Under the pieces are notes generated by a model. The model did no database searches, was not told the origin of the DNA, and was given only the letters and a program-made list of their open reading frames with translations. Below, in pieces: positions 1 to 8,893 of a stretch of 64,000 bases of DNA. Position 1 is the first letter of the stretch. Each line of letters starts with the position of its first letter. The position numbers were made by a program, and so were the translations under genes. Source of the stretch: Herbaspirillum rhizosphaerae (GTDB taxonomy: Bacteria; Pseudomonadota; Gammaproteobacteria; Burkholderiales; Burkholderiaceae_D); NCBI RefSeq assembly GCF_001189965.1, contig NZ_LFLU01000005.1, positions 248,001 through 312,000 of the forward strand. Direction: 5' to 3'.

Positions 1-1
1 A

Positions 2-946
2 TCAGGCAGTCTTCTTCGAGACCTTGATATCGGTCGCCGTTGCAGAGACTGCGGCAATACGGTCGGCAACCTCGCGCCAGCTCTTTTCCTGTTTGTCGAC
101 GATGCCCGCCAGCACCTGGTCGGCCAGCCAATCCTGGCGCTCGGCGATGGCCGACGACAACCAGGGCGTCAGGCCTGCATCGCCGACGGTGTGGGCGACT
201 TCGCGCATTTCAGCGGCGCGGCGCCGGCCGTGCTGCACCACGCGCGAGACGAGGTAATCGGCCTGGTGCTGCCAGTCGATACCGGGAAACGTCTCCGCCA
301 GCGAGGCCAGCACTTCTTGTTCCACTCCATAGTGGCGCGCGGTGAACATGCTCTCGACGGTGAGCGCTTCCAGGCCCTTGATCATCACGCTGCGGCACAT
401 CTTGATGGCCGAGGCTAAGCCGATGTCGGGTGATGCGTGCGTCATCTTCATGCCGGAGGTCGCCATCAGCGCCATGAATTCCGCTGCATGCGGGCCGCCC
501 AGCATCATCGGCACGGCAATGCCGTAGGGCGGGATCGACGCCATCACCGCGGCTTCCACATAGAGGGCGCGGCGGCGCGTGAGCAGCGCGAAGCTCTCTT
601 GCTTGAGCGCCGGCGAGACGGAATTGATATCGAGGAAAAATTGTCCCGGGCGTATCGACGCCGCCGTCTGCACGGCGACCTCGCGCGCAGCGCTTGCCGT
701 CACCGCAGAGATGATGACGTCGGCGTCGGCGATGGCGGACACGGAATCTGCGCATAACCTCACGCCGGCGGCAGAGGCTGCCTCGTGCATGGTTTGCGCG
801 GCGACGGCATCGTGCAGCAAGATGTCGTAAGCCGATACGGTGCAGCGTCCCGTCGCCGATAAACCTTGCGCAAGGATCTTGCCGGCCTCGCCGTAACCGA
901 TGAGGCAGACAGAAATCAGGGCAGGGGTGGACACGGCCACAGTCAT
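2..946 (-). CDS. NAD(P)-binding 6-phosphogluconate dehydrogenase-like oxidoreductase (DUF1932 type)
   Basis: A 314-residue cytoplasmic protein. The N-terminus carries a Rossmann dinucleotide motif (GYGEAGKI, near residues 12-19), followed by a helical C-terminal half typical of 6-phosphogluconate dehydrogenase-like proteins with a DUF1932 domain. The ATG at 946 is preferred because the Rossmann fold begins about ten residues after it; a longer frame reaches 1135 but adds only low-complexity residues and would run over the operator at 1045-1060. Its promoter region shares the operator and -10 spacing seen in front of the aromatic genes, so it probably acts in the same pathway. The substrate is unknown; it is not a LigC-type dehydrogenase, which belongs to the GFO/IDH/MocA family. 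The stop codon lies at the window edge. Confidence 0.8.
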   Translation of the reverse strand: MTVAVSTPALISVCLIGYGEAGKILAQGLSATGRCTVSAYDILLHDAVAAQTMHEAASAAGVRLCADSVSAIADADVIISAVTASAAREVAVQTAASIRPGQFFLDINSVSPALKQESFALLTRRRALYVEAAVMASIPPYGIAVPMMLGGPHAAEFMALMATSGMKMTHASPDIGLASAIKMCRSVMIKGLEALTVESMFTARHYGVEQEVLASLAETFPGIDWQHQADYLVSRVVQHGRRRAAEMREVAHTVGDAGLTPWLSSAIAERQDWLADQVLAGIVDKQEKSWREVADRIAAVSATATDIKVSKKTA

Positions 947-995
947 GAGAGTTTCCGCGAGAAAAAGAGAAGCCCGGCAACCGGGCGGTCGTCCG

Positions 996-1060
996 ATTCT
1001 GTGGGAATTCGCTTCGGCGGACCAGCCGAATTCGCCCGCATAGCCATCTAATTTTCTTAT
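996..1060 (-). promoter_or_regulatory. Aromatic-regulon promoter 1 (operator plus -10 box)
   Basis: On the minus strand, ATAAGAAAATTAGATG (1060 down to 1045) differs by one base from the operators at 3425 and 7277. A -10-like CAGAAT (1001-996) starts 59 bases downstream of the operator start, the same spacing as in the other three promoters. It would drive the gene ending at 2, and it lies in the divergent gap shared with the LysR gene. Confidence 0.65.
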
Positions 1061-1213
1061 TGGAGTGGAAGAATTGATGTCGATTGCATAAGCTGTGGCG
1101 TGACCTCGCGCGTAGTCGCAATGCGAGCTTGTCAAAACCGCGCATATCCTTCATCCTACAAAAAAAGATACCGAAAATTATTCTTCCGCAACGCCAGGAG
1201 CCGCTCTCTTTCT

Positions 1214-2458
1214 ATGACTTCCACCGTAAGCCTGCGACATCTGCGCGCCTTCATCACCGTGGCCGAACTGGGCAGCGTCACGCGCGCCGCCGATGCGCTG
1301 TATCGCGCGCAATCGGCGATTACGCGTTCGGTACACGAGCTTGAAACGGTTATCGGCGAGTCGCTGTTCGAACGCAAGTCCAGCGGCATGCTGCTGACGG
1401 TGTTCGGCAACACGCTGCTGTTCCGTGCACGCAGAGCGGCGCAGGAGTTCGAGCTGGCGCGCGATGAAATCTATAGCAAGATCAAGACGCCGGCCGGCGC
1501 GATGAAGACCTCCATCCTGTCGATGCTGTTCAACGAGCGTCGTCTGCAGATCTTCGTCAAGCTGGCCGAATCGCATCACATGCCCACGGTCGCCAACGCG
1601 CTCGGCATCACGCAACCGGCGGTCAGCGCTTCCATCTCGGACCTGGAAACCAGCCTCGGCGCCACCTTGTTCCAGCGCACGCCCAAGGGCATGCTGCTGA
1701 CCGAAGCCGGCGCCTTGCTGCTGTTTCGCGCCAAGCGCGCGCTGGCCGAACTGCGGCATGCCGAGGCCGACATCTCGGCGCTCAAGGGCACCACGCAAGG
1801 CCGCGTGGTGGTCGGCGCCTTGCCGCTGAGCCGCACCACCATCCTCCCGCGCGCGATCGCCAGCGTGATCGCAGCGCATCCGCAATTGCGCATCACCACC
1901 ATTGAGGGGCCGTTCGACAGCCTGGCGGCGCGCCTGCGCGCGGGCGACATCGACTTCATTCTGGGCGCGCTGCGCCCGCCGGAATATGCCAACGACTTGC
2001 ACGGCGAGCCGCTGCTGGAGGACAAGATGTCGGTGATCGTGCGACGCGGCCATCCGCTGACGCAAAAATCCAAGGTGACGCTCGACGACCTGATGCGCGC
2101 GCAGTGGATCTTGTCGGGCAAGGGCACGCCGGCGCGGACGCTGTTTGAATTGTCGATGAGCCGCAAGGACACGCCGGCCCCGACCGAGGTTGTGGAAACC
2201 AGCGACCTCGCCATCTTGCGCGGCTTGCTGTTGCATAGCGATATGGTCACCGCGATTTCGGCCCAGCAGCTGGAATATGAGATTCACTCCAATGCGCTGC
2301 AGGTGCTGGATTTCGACCTGCCGCGCACTTCGCGCACCATCGGCATCACGCAGCGCGAAGAAAGCCATCCGTCGCCGGGTGCGGTGGTGCTGATGGATGC
2401 GATCCGCGAAGTGACGGCGCAGATGGAGCGGCGCGCCGCCAACAGCGGTCATTGGTGA
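1214..2458 (+). CDS. LysR-family regulator with two tandem HTH domains
   Basis: A 414-residue regulator, about 110 residues longer than a usual LysR protein. Residues 7-66 form one LysR winged HTH and residues 108-167 a second; both halves share the pattern LF-R-GMLLT-G-LLFRA-RA, which shows an internal duplication. A LysR effector-binding domain follows (about 195-405). The first HTH is the more divergent (AADALYRAQSAITRSVHELE) and the second is close to consensus (ALGITQPAVSASISDLE). The ATG at 1214 is chosen because the first HTH starts right after it; an AGGAG lies about 13 bases upstream, which is rather far. The gene is divergent from the oxidoreductase and next to the aromatic genes, so it is the likely activator of the regulon. 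The inducer is unknown. Confidence 0.9.
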   Translation: MTSTVSLRHLRAFITVAELGSVTRAADALYRAQSAITRSVHELETVIGESLFERKSSGMLLTVFGNTLLFRARRAAQEFELARDEIYSKIKTPAGAMKTSILSMLFNERRLQIFVKLAESHHMPTVANALGITQPAVSASISDLETSLGATLFQRTPKGMLLTEAGALLLFRAKRALAELRHAEADISALKGTTQGRVVVGALPLSRTTILPRAIASVIAAHPQLRITTIEGPFDSLAARLRAGDIDFILGALRPPEYANDLHGEPLLEDKMSVIVRRGHPLTQKSKVTLDDLMRAQWILSGKGTPARTLFELSMSRKDTPAPTEVVETSDLAILRGLLLHSDMVTAISAQQLEYEIHSNALQVLDFDLPRTSRTIGITQREESHPSPGAVVLMDAIREVTAQMERRAANSGHW

Positions 2459-2508
2459 CGCAGCGTTGCCGGTGCAATGACCGCTTGATAAATTGAATTG
2501 TTGTCTGC

Positions 2509-3204
2509 TCAGGCGGCCCAGCGCAGCAATGCCTGCGTGACGGCGTCTGCTTCTTCCATGGTCGACATGTGGCCGCAGGCGGGGATCTCGGTCAGCACGC
2601 TGCCCTTCACCAGCGCCGCCATGCGGGCATGCCGTTCCGGCGGACTCCAGGCGTCTTCGGCGCCGCACAGGATCAGGGTCGGACAGGCGATTGCCGACAA
2701 CACCGGCGTCGCATCCGGACGGCCCAGTAGCGCGCGCGTTTGCGCTGCGTAAATCTCGGGCGACATGCGTCCCACCATCTCCAGAATACTGTTCACCAAA
2801 GGGGCGTTGTTGCGATTGCCGGGCGCCAGCATCGGCATGGCCCAAGTCTCGGCAATGGCGTTGATGCCGTCGGCGCGCGCGCGATCGACCAGCACTGCAC
2901 GGCGCACATCTTCGCCCGGCGTCGCGGCTTCATAGCCAGTGTCCAGCAACGCCAGCCGTTGCACGCGCTGCGCCGCCTGGCGATACACCTCCAGCGCAAC
3001 ACGGCCGCCCATCGAATGTCCCGCCAGCCAGAACTGTTCAGGCGCATCCTGCAGCACACGGCTCGCCATGCCGGCAATCGAGTCATCCTGCTGAAAACTC
3101 ACGACGCGCACATCGGCATCGTGTTTTTCGCGCAGCGCCTTGGCCTGCGCTTCCCAGACGACGTCGTCGCACAACAAACCGCACAGCAGATAAATCGTTT
3201 TCAT
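2509..3204 (-). CDS. Alpha/beta hydrolase
   Basis: A 231-residue soluble alpha/beta-fold hydrolase. The nucleophile elbow GHSMGG puts the catalytic Ser near residue 64. The acid is probably the Asp in CGAEDAW and the His lies in CGHMST near the C-terminus. The ATG at 3204 follows GGAAG with good spacing, and the upstream in-frame Met does not. It is convergent with the LysR gene and divergent from the binding-protein gene. In an aromatic-acid cluster it could cleave an ester or lactone precursor, but nothing in the sequence fixes the substrate. Confidence 0.85.
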   Translation of the reverse strand: MKTIYLLCGLLCDDVVWEAQAKALREKHDADVRVVSFQQDDSIAGMASRVLQDAPEQFWLAGHSMGGRVALEVYRQAAQRVQRLALLDTGYEAATPGEDVRRAVLVDRARADGINAIAETWAMPMLAPGNRNNAPLVNSILEMVGRMSPEIYAAQTRALLGRPDATPVLSAIACPTLILCGAEDAWSPPERHARMAALVKGSVLTEIPACGHMSTMEEADAVTQALLRWAA

Positions 3205-3424
3205 GTCGCTTCCGAAAGGGTGAAAAACGAGATGCAATGTATCCAAACGACTTGCCTGTGTCCAGCCGGGCATTCCGGCTCAATCAGTCAGTTTGACATG
3301 CTGCAGCAATGCCGATATAGCGTTTTCATTCTGTTGAATCATCTTAATTTGTTGATTTTAAAGGGTTTAAATTTATCGTTGCAAGCGGAGAGCTTGCCGT
3401 CGATCAGCAACTTTCAAAAAATCA

Positions 3425-3489
3425 ATAAGTAAATTAGATGGGGAGGGAAGGCTAAATGTATAACGCCGGCATGCGCTGAACCCGATAAT
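3425..3489 (+). promoter_or_regulatory. Aromatic-regulon promoter 2 (operator plus -10 box)
   Basis: ATAAGTAAATTAGATG (3425-3440) is identical to the site at 7277. GATAAT (3484-3489) begins 59 bases after the operator start, which puts the operator centre near -63, the usual LysR recognition position. No good -35 box is seen, as expected for an activator-dependent promoter. It would drive the binding-protein, Rieske, ligB and ligA genes. It lies in the 343-base gap before 3548. Confidence 0.75.
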
Positions 3490-3547
3490 GCACCCATAAC
3501 AACGGCAGCAAGCCGACAACAACATTCCCTACAACAGGAGACCACCG

Positions 3548-4729
3548 ATGTTGCACCGATTCATGAAGTTCGCCTTGCCGCTCGCCGGCGCCGCCGTATT
3601 TGCGACCACTCCCGCCGCGCATGCCGATGAAATCCGCATCGGCGTGATCGCCGCTTTCAGCGGTCCGTACAGCAACTGGGGCAAACAGATCCAGGACGCC
3701 ACCGAGCTGTTCCTCGCGCAAAACAACGGCCGCGCCGGCGAGCACACGATCAAGATCATCTATCGCGACGTCGGCGGCAACAATCCTGCGCGCGCCCGCC
3801 AGCTGGCTGAAGAGCTGGTCGTGCGCGACAAGGTGCAATACATCAGCGGCCTCGAATTCACGCCGACCGCGCTGGCCGTGGCCGACGTCGCCACGCAAGC
3901 CAAGGTGCCTATCGTCATCATCAATGCCGGCACCTCCGGCATCCTGAGCAAGTCGCCTTACCTGCTGCGTGCGGGCTACACGCAATGGATGGTGGCGACG
4001 CCATTGGCGAAGTGGACCGCAGAGCAGGGCGGCAAGCGCGTGGCGCTGGCAGTGGCCGATTACGCGCCGGGCGCCGATGCGCTGACCTCGTTCAAGAAAT
4101 CCTTCACCGAAGAAAAAGGCCAGGTCGTGGCCGAGCTGAAGATGCCGCTCAACACCTCCGACTTTTCGACCTACATGCAAAAGATCAAGGAAGCCAATCC
4201 CGATTACGTCTACATGTTCACGCCGGTCGGTCCGATGGCGGTGGCGTTCATCAAGGCCTTCGTCGAGCGCGGCCTGGACAAGTCCGGCATCAAGCTGCTG
4301 GCGACTGCTGAAACCGAAGAGAGCGAGCTGCCTTCCTACGGCGACGCGGCGGTCGGCATCGTGACCGCGCTGCATTATTCGCCGGCCGGCACCTCGCCGG
4401 TCAACGTGGCGTTCGTCAACGCCTTCCGCAAGAAATACGGCGCCGACAAGACGCCGAACGTGGCGTCGATCGCCGCCTACGATTCGATGAAGATGATCTA
4501 TGAAATGATCCGCGCCACCGGCGGCAAGCAGGACGGCGACAAGGCCATGGCGGCGATCAAGGGCTACGCGTGGGAAAGCCCGCGCGGCCCGGTCAGCATC
4601 GATCCGCAGACACGCGAAATGACGCAGAACATCTACATCCGCCGCATCGAGAAGGTCGACGGCGTCTACGTCAACAAGCCGTTCAAGACTTATCCGGCAA
4701 TCAAGGATCCAGGCGTGAAGGTGCAGTAG
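3548..4729 (+). CDS. Branched-chain-type ABC transporter periplasmic binding protein, probable aromatic-acid binder
   Basis: A 393-residue Peripla_BP_6-type (LivK-like) protein. A Sec signal peptide ends near AHA-DE (about residue 26), then the mature start DEIRIGVIAAFSGPYSNWGK is characteristic of the family. An AGGAG-type ribosome site precedes the ATG. It is the first gene of a transcript with the Rieske and ligBA genes, while its probable permease and ATPase partners are in the next transcript (10042-13493). From context it probably captures the aromatic substrate in the periplasm rather than an amino acid. The ligand is inferred only. Confidence 0.9.
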   Translation: MLHRFMKFALPLAGAAVFATTPAAHADEIRIGVIAAFSGPYSNWGKQIQDATELFLAQNNGRAGEHTIKIIYRDVGGNNPARARQLAEELVVRDKVQYISGLEFTPTALAVADVATQAKVPIVIINAGTSGILSKSPYLLRAGYTQWMVATPLAKWTAEQGGKRVALAVADYAPGADALTSFKKSFTEEKGQVVAELKMPLNTSDFSTYMQKIKEANPDYVYMFTPVGPMAVAFIKAFVERGLDKSGIKLLATAETEESELPSYGDAAVGIVTALHYSPAGTSPVNVAFVNAFRKKYGADKTPNVASIAAYDSMKMIYEMIRATGGKQDGDKAMAAIKGYAWESPRGPVSIDPQTREMTQNIYIRRIEKVDGVYVNKPFKTYPAIKDPGVKVQ

Positions 4730-4797
4730 TCGTCACGCACACCATGTTCATTGCGGCGACGGCCACGCTCGCCGCTTATCGTTTAGAGGAGTTCTCC

Positions 4798-5901
4798 ATG
4801 CTTCAGAAAGCTGCAGCCGCCAAGCCGAAGATGGCCAATCACACCACGCCGCTGATCAGGGATTGCTGGTACGTCGCCGCCCTGTCGCGTGAAGTCACGC
4901 GCGAGCTGCTGGAGCGCACCCTGCTCGGCAAGACCGTGCTGATGTATCGCAAGGTCGACGGAGCGCCCGTCATCATGCAAAACCGTTGCGCTCATCGTTC
5001 CTTCCCCCTGTCGAAGGGCAGTCTTGACGGCGATCAGGTGGTGTGCGGCTATCACGGCATGGCCTATAACCCGGAAGGCCAGTGCGTGCACATGCCCTCG
5101 CTGGCCAATCCGCCGACGCACGCGCGCATCGCGTCTTATCCGGTGCAAGAGAAGGGGCCGCTGATCTGGGTCTGGATGGGCGACGCCGCCAAGGCCGATC
5201 CGGCGCTGATCCCCGATACCTCGTGGCTGGATGCGCCGGAGTGGACCACCGTCACCGGCTACTTCCACATGAAATCCAACTACGTCGCCATGCACGAAAA
5301 CCTGCTGGACCAGACCCACTTCCCGATCCTGCATGCGGACACGGTCGGCACGCCCGAGTATTCGCGCTCCAGCCTGGAGATCCATAACGAAGGCGATGTC
5401 GTGCGCATCCGCCGCGAGCTGAAAAACTCGCCGCCGCCGCCGATCTACGGCATTCCGATGAAGCTGACGGGCCGTCCGGTGGATCGTTTCTCCGACAGCC
5501 GTTTCGTTTCCCCGGCGGGGCACATCGCGTTTGCGCGCATTGCCAATCTGGAACCGCGCGAAGGCGAGCACACCGACTATCGCGTGAATATTACGCACTT
5601 GTTCACGCCGGAGTTTCAGGGCACGATCCACTACTGGTGGTTCAACAGCCGCGATTTCGCGCTGGACGATGCAAGCGCCAGCGAGTACCTGGCATCCGCT
5701 TCGGTCAAGGCCTACATGGAAGACGTCGACGCCCTGACCTGGATCCAGGAAGAAGTCGAGAAGGGCGACGGCCCGCCGGATGAACTCAGTTTTGGCCCCG
5801 ACCGTCCCGGCCTGGCCATGCGCAAGACGCTGCTGCGCCTTGCTGAAGCAGAGACGGTGCAGGCGGAAAATCCGCCCAGCGTTGCCGTGAAAATGTATTG
5901 A
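4798..5901 (+). CDS. Rieske non-heme iron oxygenase, alpha subunit (vanillate demethylase / phthalate oxygenase type)
   Basis: A 367-residue soluble oxygenase. The Rieske cluster ligands are visible as C64-x-H66 and C83-x2-H86, and the mononuclear iron site as ENLLDQTHFPILH (His174, His179), with an Asp in DVDALTW as the probable third ligand. Its length and layout match VanA-like O-demethylases and phthalate-type hydroxylases. The ATG at 4798 follows GAGGAG; upstream in-frame sequence overlaps the preceding gene and is not needed. It sits between the binding protein and ligB. No ferredoxin or flavin reductase partner is encoded nearby, so electrons must come from elsewhere. A likely job is to convert a methoxylated or substituted benzoate into the ring-cleavage substrate. 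Confidence 0.9.
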   Translation: MLQKAAAAKPKMANHTTPLIRDCWYVAALSREVTRELLERTLLGKTVLMYRKVDGAPVIMQNRCAHRSFPLSKGSLDGDQVVCGYHGMAYNPEGQCVHMPSLANPPTHARIASYPVQEKGPLIWVWMGDAAKADPALIPDTSWLDAPEWTTVTGYFHMKSNYVAMHENLLDQTHFPILHADTVGTPEYSRSSLEIHNEGDVVRIRRELKNSPPPPIYGIPMKLTGRPVDRFSDSRFVSPAGHIAFARIANLEPREGEHTDYRVNITHLFTPEFQGTIHYWWFNSRDFALDDASASEYLASASVKAYMEDVDALTWIQEEVEKGDGPPDELSFGPDRPGLAMRKTLLRLAEAETVQAENPPSVAVKMY

Positions 5902-5936
5902 TTTATTGAATGAGTTGAAAGCGTATTGAGGAAAAC

Positions 5937-6773
5937 ATGGCAAGAATCGTAGGAGGAATCGGCACGTCTCATGTGCCCACCATCGGCCTGGCGTACGACA
6001 AGGGACGGCAGAACGACCCGGCCTGGGCGCCGCTGTTCAAGGGCTATGAGCCGGTCGCGCAATGGTTGCGCGAGCAGGCGCCGGATGTGTTGGTCATGTT
6101 CTACAACGACCACGCCAACAGCTTCTTCTTCGACTGTTATCCGACCTTTGCGCTGGGCGTTTCGCCGAGTTTTGAAATGGCCGACGAAGGCGCCGGCAAG
6201 CGTCCCCTGCCGGACATCAACGGTCATCCGGAACTGGCGGCGCATCTGGCGGAATGCCTGGTCAACGACGAATTCGATATGACGCTGTTCCAGGATCGCG
6301 CGCTCGATCACGGCTGCAACTCGCCGCTGTCGCTGATGTGGCCGCACGAGCCGGCGTGGCCGGGCGCCATCGTGCCGATAGAAATCAACGTGCTGCAATA
6401 TCCGCTGCCGACCGCTGCCCGTTGCTACAAGCTCGGCCAGGCGGTGCGCCGCGCCATCGAATCCTTCCCGGAAGACCTCAAGGTCGCAGTGGTCGGTACC
6501 GGCGGCCTGTCGCACCAGATCCACGGCGAGCGCACCGGCTTCAACAATCCGGAATGGGACGACGAATTCCTGCGCCGCATCGTCGACGATCCGCACAGCC
6601 TGACCAAACTCAAGCACGCCGACTTCGTGCGCCTGGGCGGCGCCGAGAGCGTCGAGGTCATCATGTGGCTGGCCATGCGCGGCGCGCTCGACGACAAGAT
6701 CAAATGCATCCACCAGAACGTCTATCTGGCGACCACGACCGCGATGGCCGTGGCGATTTACGAACAAGCCTGA
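5937..6773 (+). CDS. ligB: Extradiol ring-cleavage dioxygenase, LigB-type catalytic subunit
   Basis: A 278-residue class III extradiol dioxygenase subunit. The iron ligands of the family are in place: His12 (GTSHVP), the His of NDHANSFFFD near residue 59, and the Glu of GGAESVEV near residue 240. The active-site His in GGLSHQIHGER is also present. The enzyme opens protocatechuate, gallate or a 3-O-methylgallate-like ring next to the diol. ligA follows after 13 bases and gives the small subunit. The lower-pathway genes here start at oxalomesaconate, and no LigC or LigI gene is seen, so gallate is the simplest substrate guess; protocatechuate would need enzymes from elsewhere. Confidence 0.9.
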   Translation: MARIVGGIGTSHVPTIGLAYDKGRQNDPAWAPLFKGYEPVAQWLREQAPDVLVMFYNDHANSFFFDCYPTFALGVSPSFEMADEGAGKRPLPDINGHPELAAHLAECLVNDEFDMTLFQDRALDHGCNSPLSLMWPHEPAWPGAIVPIEINVLQYPLPTAARCYKLGQAVRRAIESFPEDLKVAVVGTGGLSHQIHGERTGFNNPEWDDEFLRRIVDDPHSLTKLKHADFVRLGGAESVEVIMWLAMRGALDDKIKCIHQNVYLATTTAMAVAIYEQA

Positions 6774-6786
6774 AGAGAATGAAACG

Positions 6787-7146
6787 ATGAATCCACAACT
6801 TGAAGGTATCGAAGACATCGAAGGCACTTATGTCTTCGACGTGCGCCAGAGCGTCAAATCGCTGCGCCTGAACCGCTTCTTCTGGCGTCATCGCGAACCG
6901 GAGTTCCGCGCGCTGCTGGCGCGCGATTTCAAGGCCGCCTGCGATGAGCTGAAACTCAGCGATGAAGAGCGCACGCTGGTGAGCAACCAGGACTGGCTGG
7001 GCCTGATCCGATACGGCGTGAGCTTTTTCGTGCTGGAAAAATTCGCCCGCGTGGTGAAGATGTCCAACCTGGCGGTCTACGCCTCCATGCGCGGCGAGAC
7101 GCTGGAAGCCTTCCTCAAGACGCGGCGCGTTCCCGAATCCGCATAA
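6787..7146 (+). CDS. ligA: Extradiol dioxygenase small subunit, LigA-type
   Basis: A 119-residue LigA-domain protein (FWRHREPEFRALL, YGVSFFVLEKFARVV) that caps the active site of LigB. It is directly downstream of ligB and is followed by a strong terminator. In the gallate dioxygenase GalA of pseudomonads these two domains are fused in one chain; here they are separate, as in the protocatechuate 4,5-dioxygenase LigAB. Confidence 0.9.
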   Translation: MNPQLEGIEDIEGTYVFDVRQSVKSLRLNRFFWRHREPEFRALLARDFKAACDELKLSDEERTLVSNQDWLGLIRYGVSFFVLEKFARVVKMSNLAVYASMRGETLEAFLKTRRVPESA

Positions 7147-7165
7147 CAATTCTTCTTGAGCATTC

Positions 7166-7203
7166 ACGGCGTTCGCTGTCACGGCAGGAACGCCGTTTTT
7201 TTT
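7166..7203 (+). terminator. Rho-independent terminator after ligA
   Basis: A perfect 9-bp stem, ACGGCGTTC (7166-7174) with GAACGCCGT (7188-7196), is followed by a run of T. It ends the transcript that starts at promoter 2. Confidence 0.9.
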
Positions 7204-7276
7204 CGTCCGTGTTGACTTACTTTTGCCGCGCAATACGCTTTTTGATATGCCCGGTTTCTCTCCATTGCAGCTGTCG

Positions 7277-7340
7277 ATAAGTAAATTAGATGCGCTATCA
7301 GGCAAACGGAAACGCGAGCGGACAGGCGCTGCCCTAGAAT
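7277..7340 (+). promoter_or_regulatory. Aromatic-regulon promoter 3 (operator plus -10 box)
   Basis: ATAAGTAAATTAGATG (7277-7292), identical to the site at 3425, with TAGAAT (7335-7340) starting 58 bases after the operator start. It would drive galB, galC, galD, the importer genes and the SnoaL-like gene. The rest of the 336-base gap before 7483 holds the ligA terminator and a leader of about 140 bases. Confidence 0.75.
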
Positions 7341-7482
7341 AAATCGACTTAACAAAGATCGTTAAAGCGGCGCTGAAAACCGGCAATAAGACAAGGCCGG
7401 CGAGCGCACAGGGACCGCAATAAGAATTAAAAGACACGAGACAAACAAGCCAATTCATTTTTATCGAATCAACAGGACAAAC

Positions 7483-8208
7483 ATGGAAAAGACTCAACAA
7501 CCGTCGCTGCTGGTGGTCAGCGCGCACGCTGCGGATTTCGTCTGGCGCGCCGGCGGCGCGGTGGCGTTGTACAGCGAACGCGGCTATCGCGTGAAAGTGG
7601 TGTGCCTCTCTTACGGCGAGCGCGGCGAGTCGGCCAAGATGTGGAAGCAACCGGACATGACACTGTCCAAGGTCAAGGACGCGCGTCGCGAAGAAGCCGC
7701 CAGGGCCGCCGACATCCTCGGTGCCGAGATAGCATTTTTGGATATCGGCGATTACCCGATGCGCGTCAGCGACGAGGTGTTGTACCAGCTGGTCGACATC
7801 TACCGCGAGCTGCGTCCGGAGTTCGTGCTCAGCCACTCGCTGCACGACCCCTACAACTTCGATCATCCGCTGGCCACGCATGTCGCGCAGGAAGCACGCA
7901 TCATCGCGCAGGCGCATGGCCACAATCCCGAACAGCCCGTCATCGGCGCACCGCCGGTGCTGCTGTATGAACCTCACCAACCCGAGCAATGCGGCTGGAA
8001 GCCCGACGTGCTGCTCGACATTTCCTCCGTCTGGGAAAAGAAAAAAGCTGCCTTCGAAACCATGAATGCGCAAGAGCACCTGTGGGAGTACTACACCCGC
8101 GTGGCGCTGCAACGCGGCGTGCAGGCATCGCGCAATTCGTCGCGCAGCATCAAGTACGGCGAAGGCTATCAGCGCGTGTTTCCGCAAGTGTGCGGAGAGT
8201 TCTCATGA
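7483..8208 (+). CDS. galB: 4-oxalomesaconate hydratase, PIG-L/LmbE-like zinc enzyme
   Basis: A 241-residue member of the PIG-L fold. The zinc motif reads [13 protein letters not shown] (His15, Asp18), and a downstream [12 protein letters not shown] (His118, His121) completes the site. The FVWR after the zinc Asp replaces the usual deacetylase sequence and matches what is known of GalB hydratases, which add water to 4-oxalomesaconate to make 4-carboxy-4-hydroxy-2-oxoadipate. The neighbours galC and galD catalyse the flanking steps, which strongly supports the call. The stop overlaps the start of the next gene by 4 bases (ATGA). Confidence 0.9.
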   Translation: MEKTQQPSLLVVSAHAADFVWRAGGAVALYSERGYRVKVVCLSYGERGESAKMWKQPDMTLSKVKDARREEAARAADILGAEIAFLDIGDYPMRVSDEVLYQLVDIYRELRPEFVLSHSLHDPYNFDHPLATHVAQEARIIAQAHGHNPEQPVIGAPPVLLYEPHQPEQCGWKPDVLLDISSVWEKKKAAFETMNAQEHLWEYYTRVALQRGVQASRNSSRSIKYGEGYQRVFPQVCGEFS

Positions 8209-8882
8209 GCCGCAACGTTGCCGTGCGCACTATCCCGCGCGCGCCGGTCGAGCGCGTCGCCGCGCTGGCGCAATACGGCGTCGCCACCGTGCACGAAGCG
8301 CAAGGCCGCAGCGGCTTGCTACATCATCGCCTGCGTCCGGTTGTCGCCGATACCTGCATCGCCGGATCGGCCGTCACCGTCAGCGTGGCGCCGGGCGACA
8401 ACTGGATGCTGCACGTTGCCGTCGAGTTGTGCCAGCCGGGCGACATACTGGTCGTCAGCCCGACGTCGCATTGCGAGGACGGTTACTTCGGCGACCTGCT
8501 GGCGACCTCGCTGCAGGCGCGCGGCGTGCTCGGCCTGGTGATCGATGCCGGCGTGCGCGACGTGCGCACCTTGCGCGAGATGAATTTTCCGGTCTGGTCG
8601 CGCGCCGTCTGCGCACAAGGCACGGTCAAGGCGACGGTCGGTTCGGTCAACTTGCCGCTGGTGTGCGGCGAACAGCTGATCCAGCCGGGCGACGTGATCG
8701 TGGCCGACGACGACGGCGTAGTCGTCGTCTCGCGTGAACAACTAGCCAGCGTCGCCGACGCCTGTGCAGCGCGCGCCGCCAATGAAGAGCAAAAGCGCAA
8801 GCGCCTCGCCGCCGGCGAACTTGGCCTCGATATCTACGACATGCGCGCCAAGCTGGCCGCTGCCGGGCTGACTTACCTCTGA
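8205..8882 (+). CDS. galC: 4-carboxy-4-hydroxy-2-oxoadipate aldolase, RraA-like
   Basis: A 225-residue RraA/HMG aldolase-fold protein. Family features include the [13 protein letters not shown] start and the metal- and substrate-site stretch [24 protein letters not shown] with the conserved D-x-G-x-R-D. The enzyme splits 4-carboxy-4-hydroxy-2-oxoadipate into pyruvate and oxaloacetate, the end of the 4,5-cleavage route. The start overlaps the galB stop in an ATGA; earlier in-frame codons lie inside galB and are ignored. Equivalent to LigK/ProA in other systems. Confidence 0.9.
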   Translation: MSRNVAVRTIPRAPVERVAALAQYGVATVHEAQGRSGLLHHRLRPVVADTCIAGSAVTVSVAPGDNWMLHVAVELCQPGDILVVSPTSHCEDGYFGDLLATSLQARGVLGLVIDAGVRDVRTLREMNFPVWSRAVCAQGTVKATVGSVNLPLVCGEQLIQPGDVIVADDDGVVVVSREQLASVADACAARAANEEQKRKRLAAGELGLDIYDMRAKLAAAGLTYL

Positions 8883-8893
8883 GAAGGCCGACC

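Noticed and set aside
1178..2845. A long open frame on the minus strand over the LysR and hydrolase genes
   Set aside because: It is an antisense shadow of high-GC coding sequence: the predicted protein is Arg/Gln/His-rich, has no domain and runs through two well-supported genes.
6700..8187. A 495-codon minus-strand frame over ligA and galB
   Set aside because: It crosses two recognised genes and a terminator and encodes no known domain.
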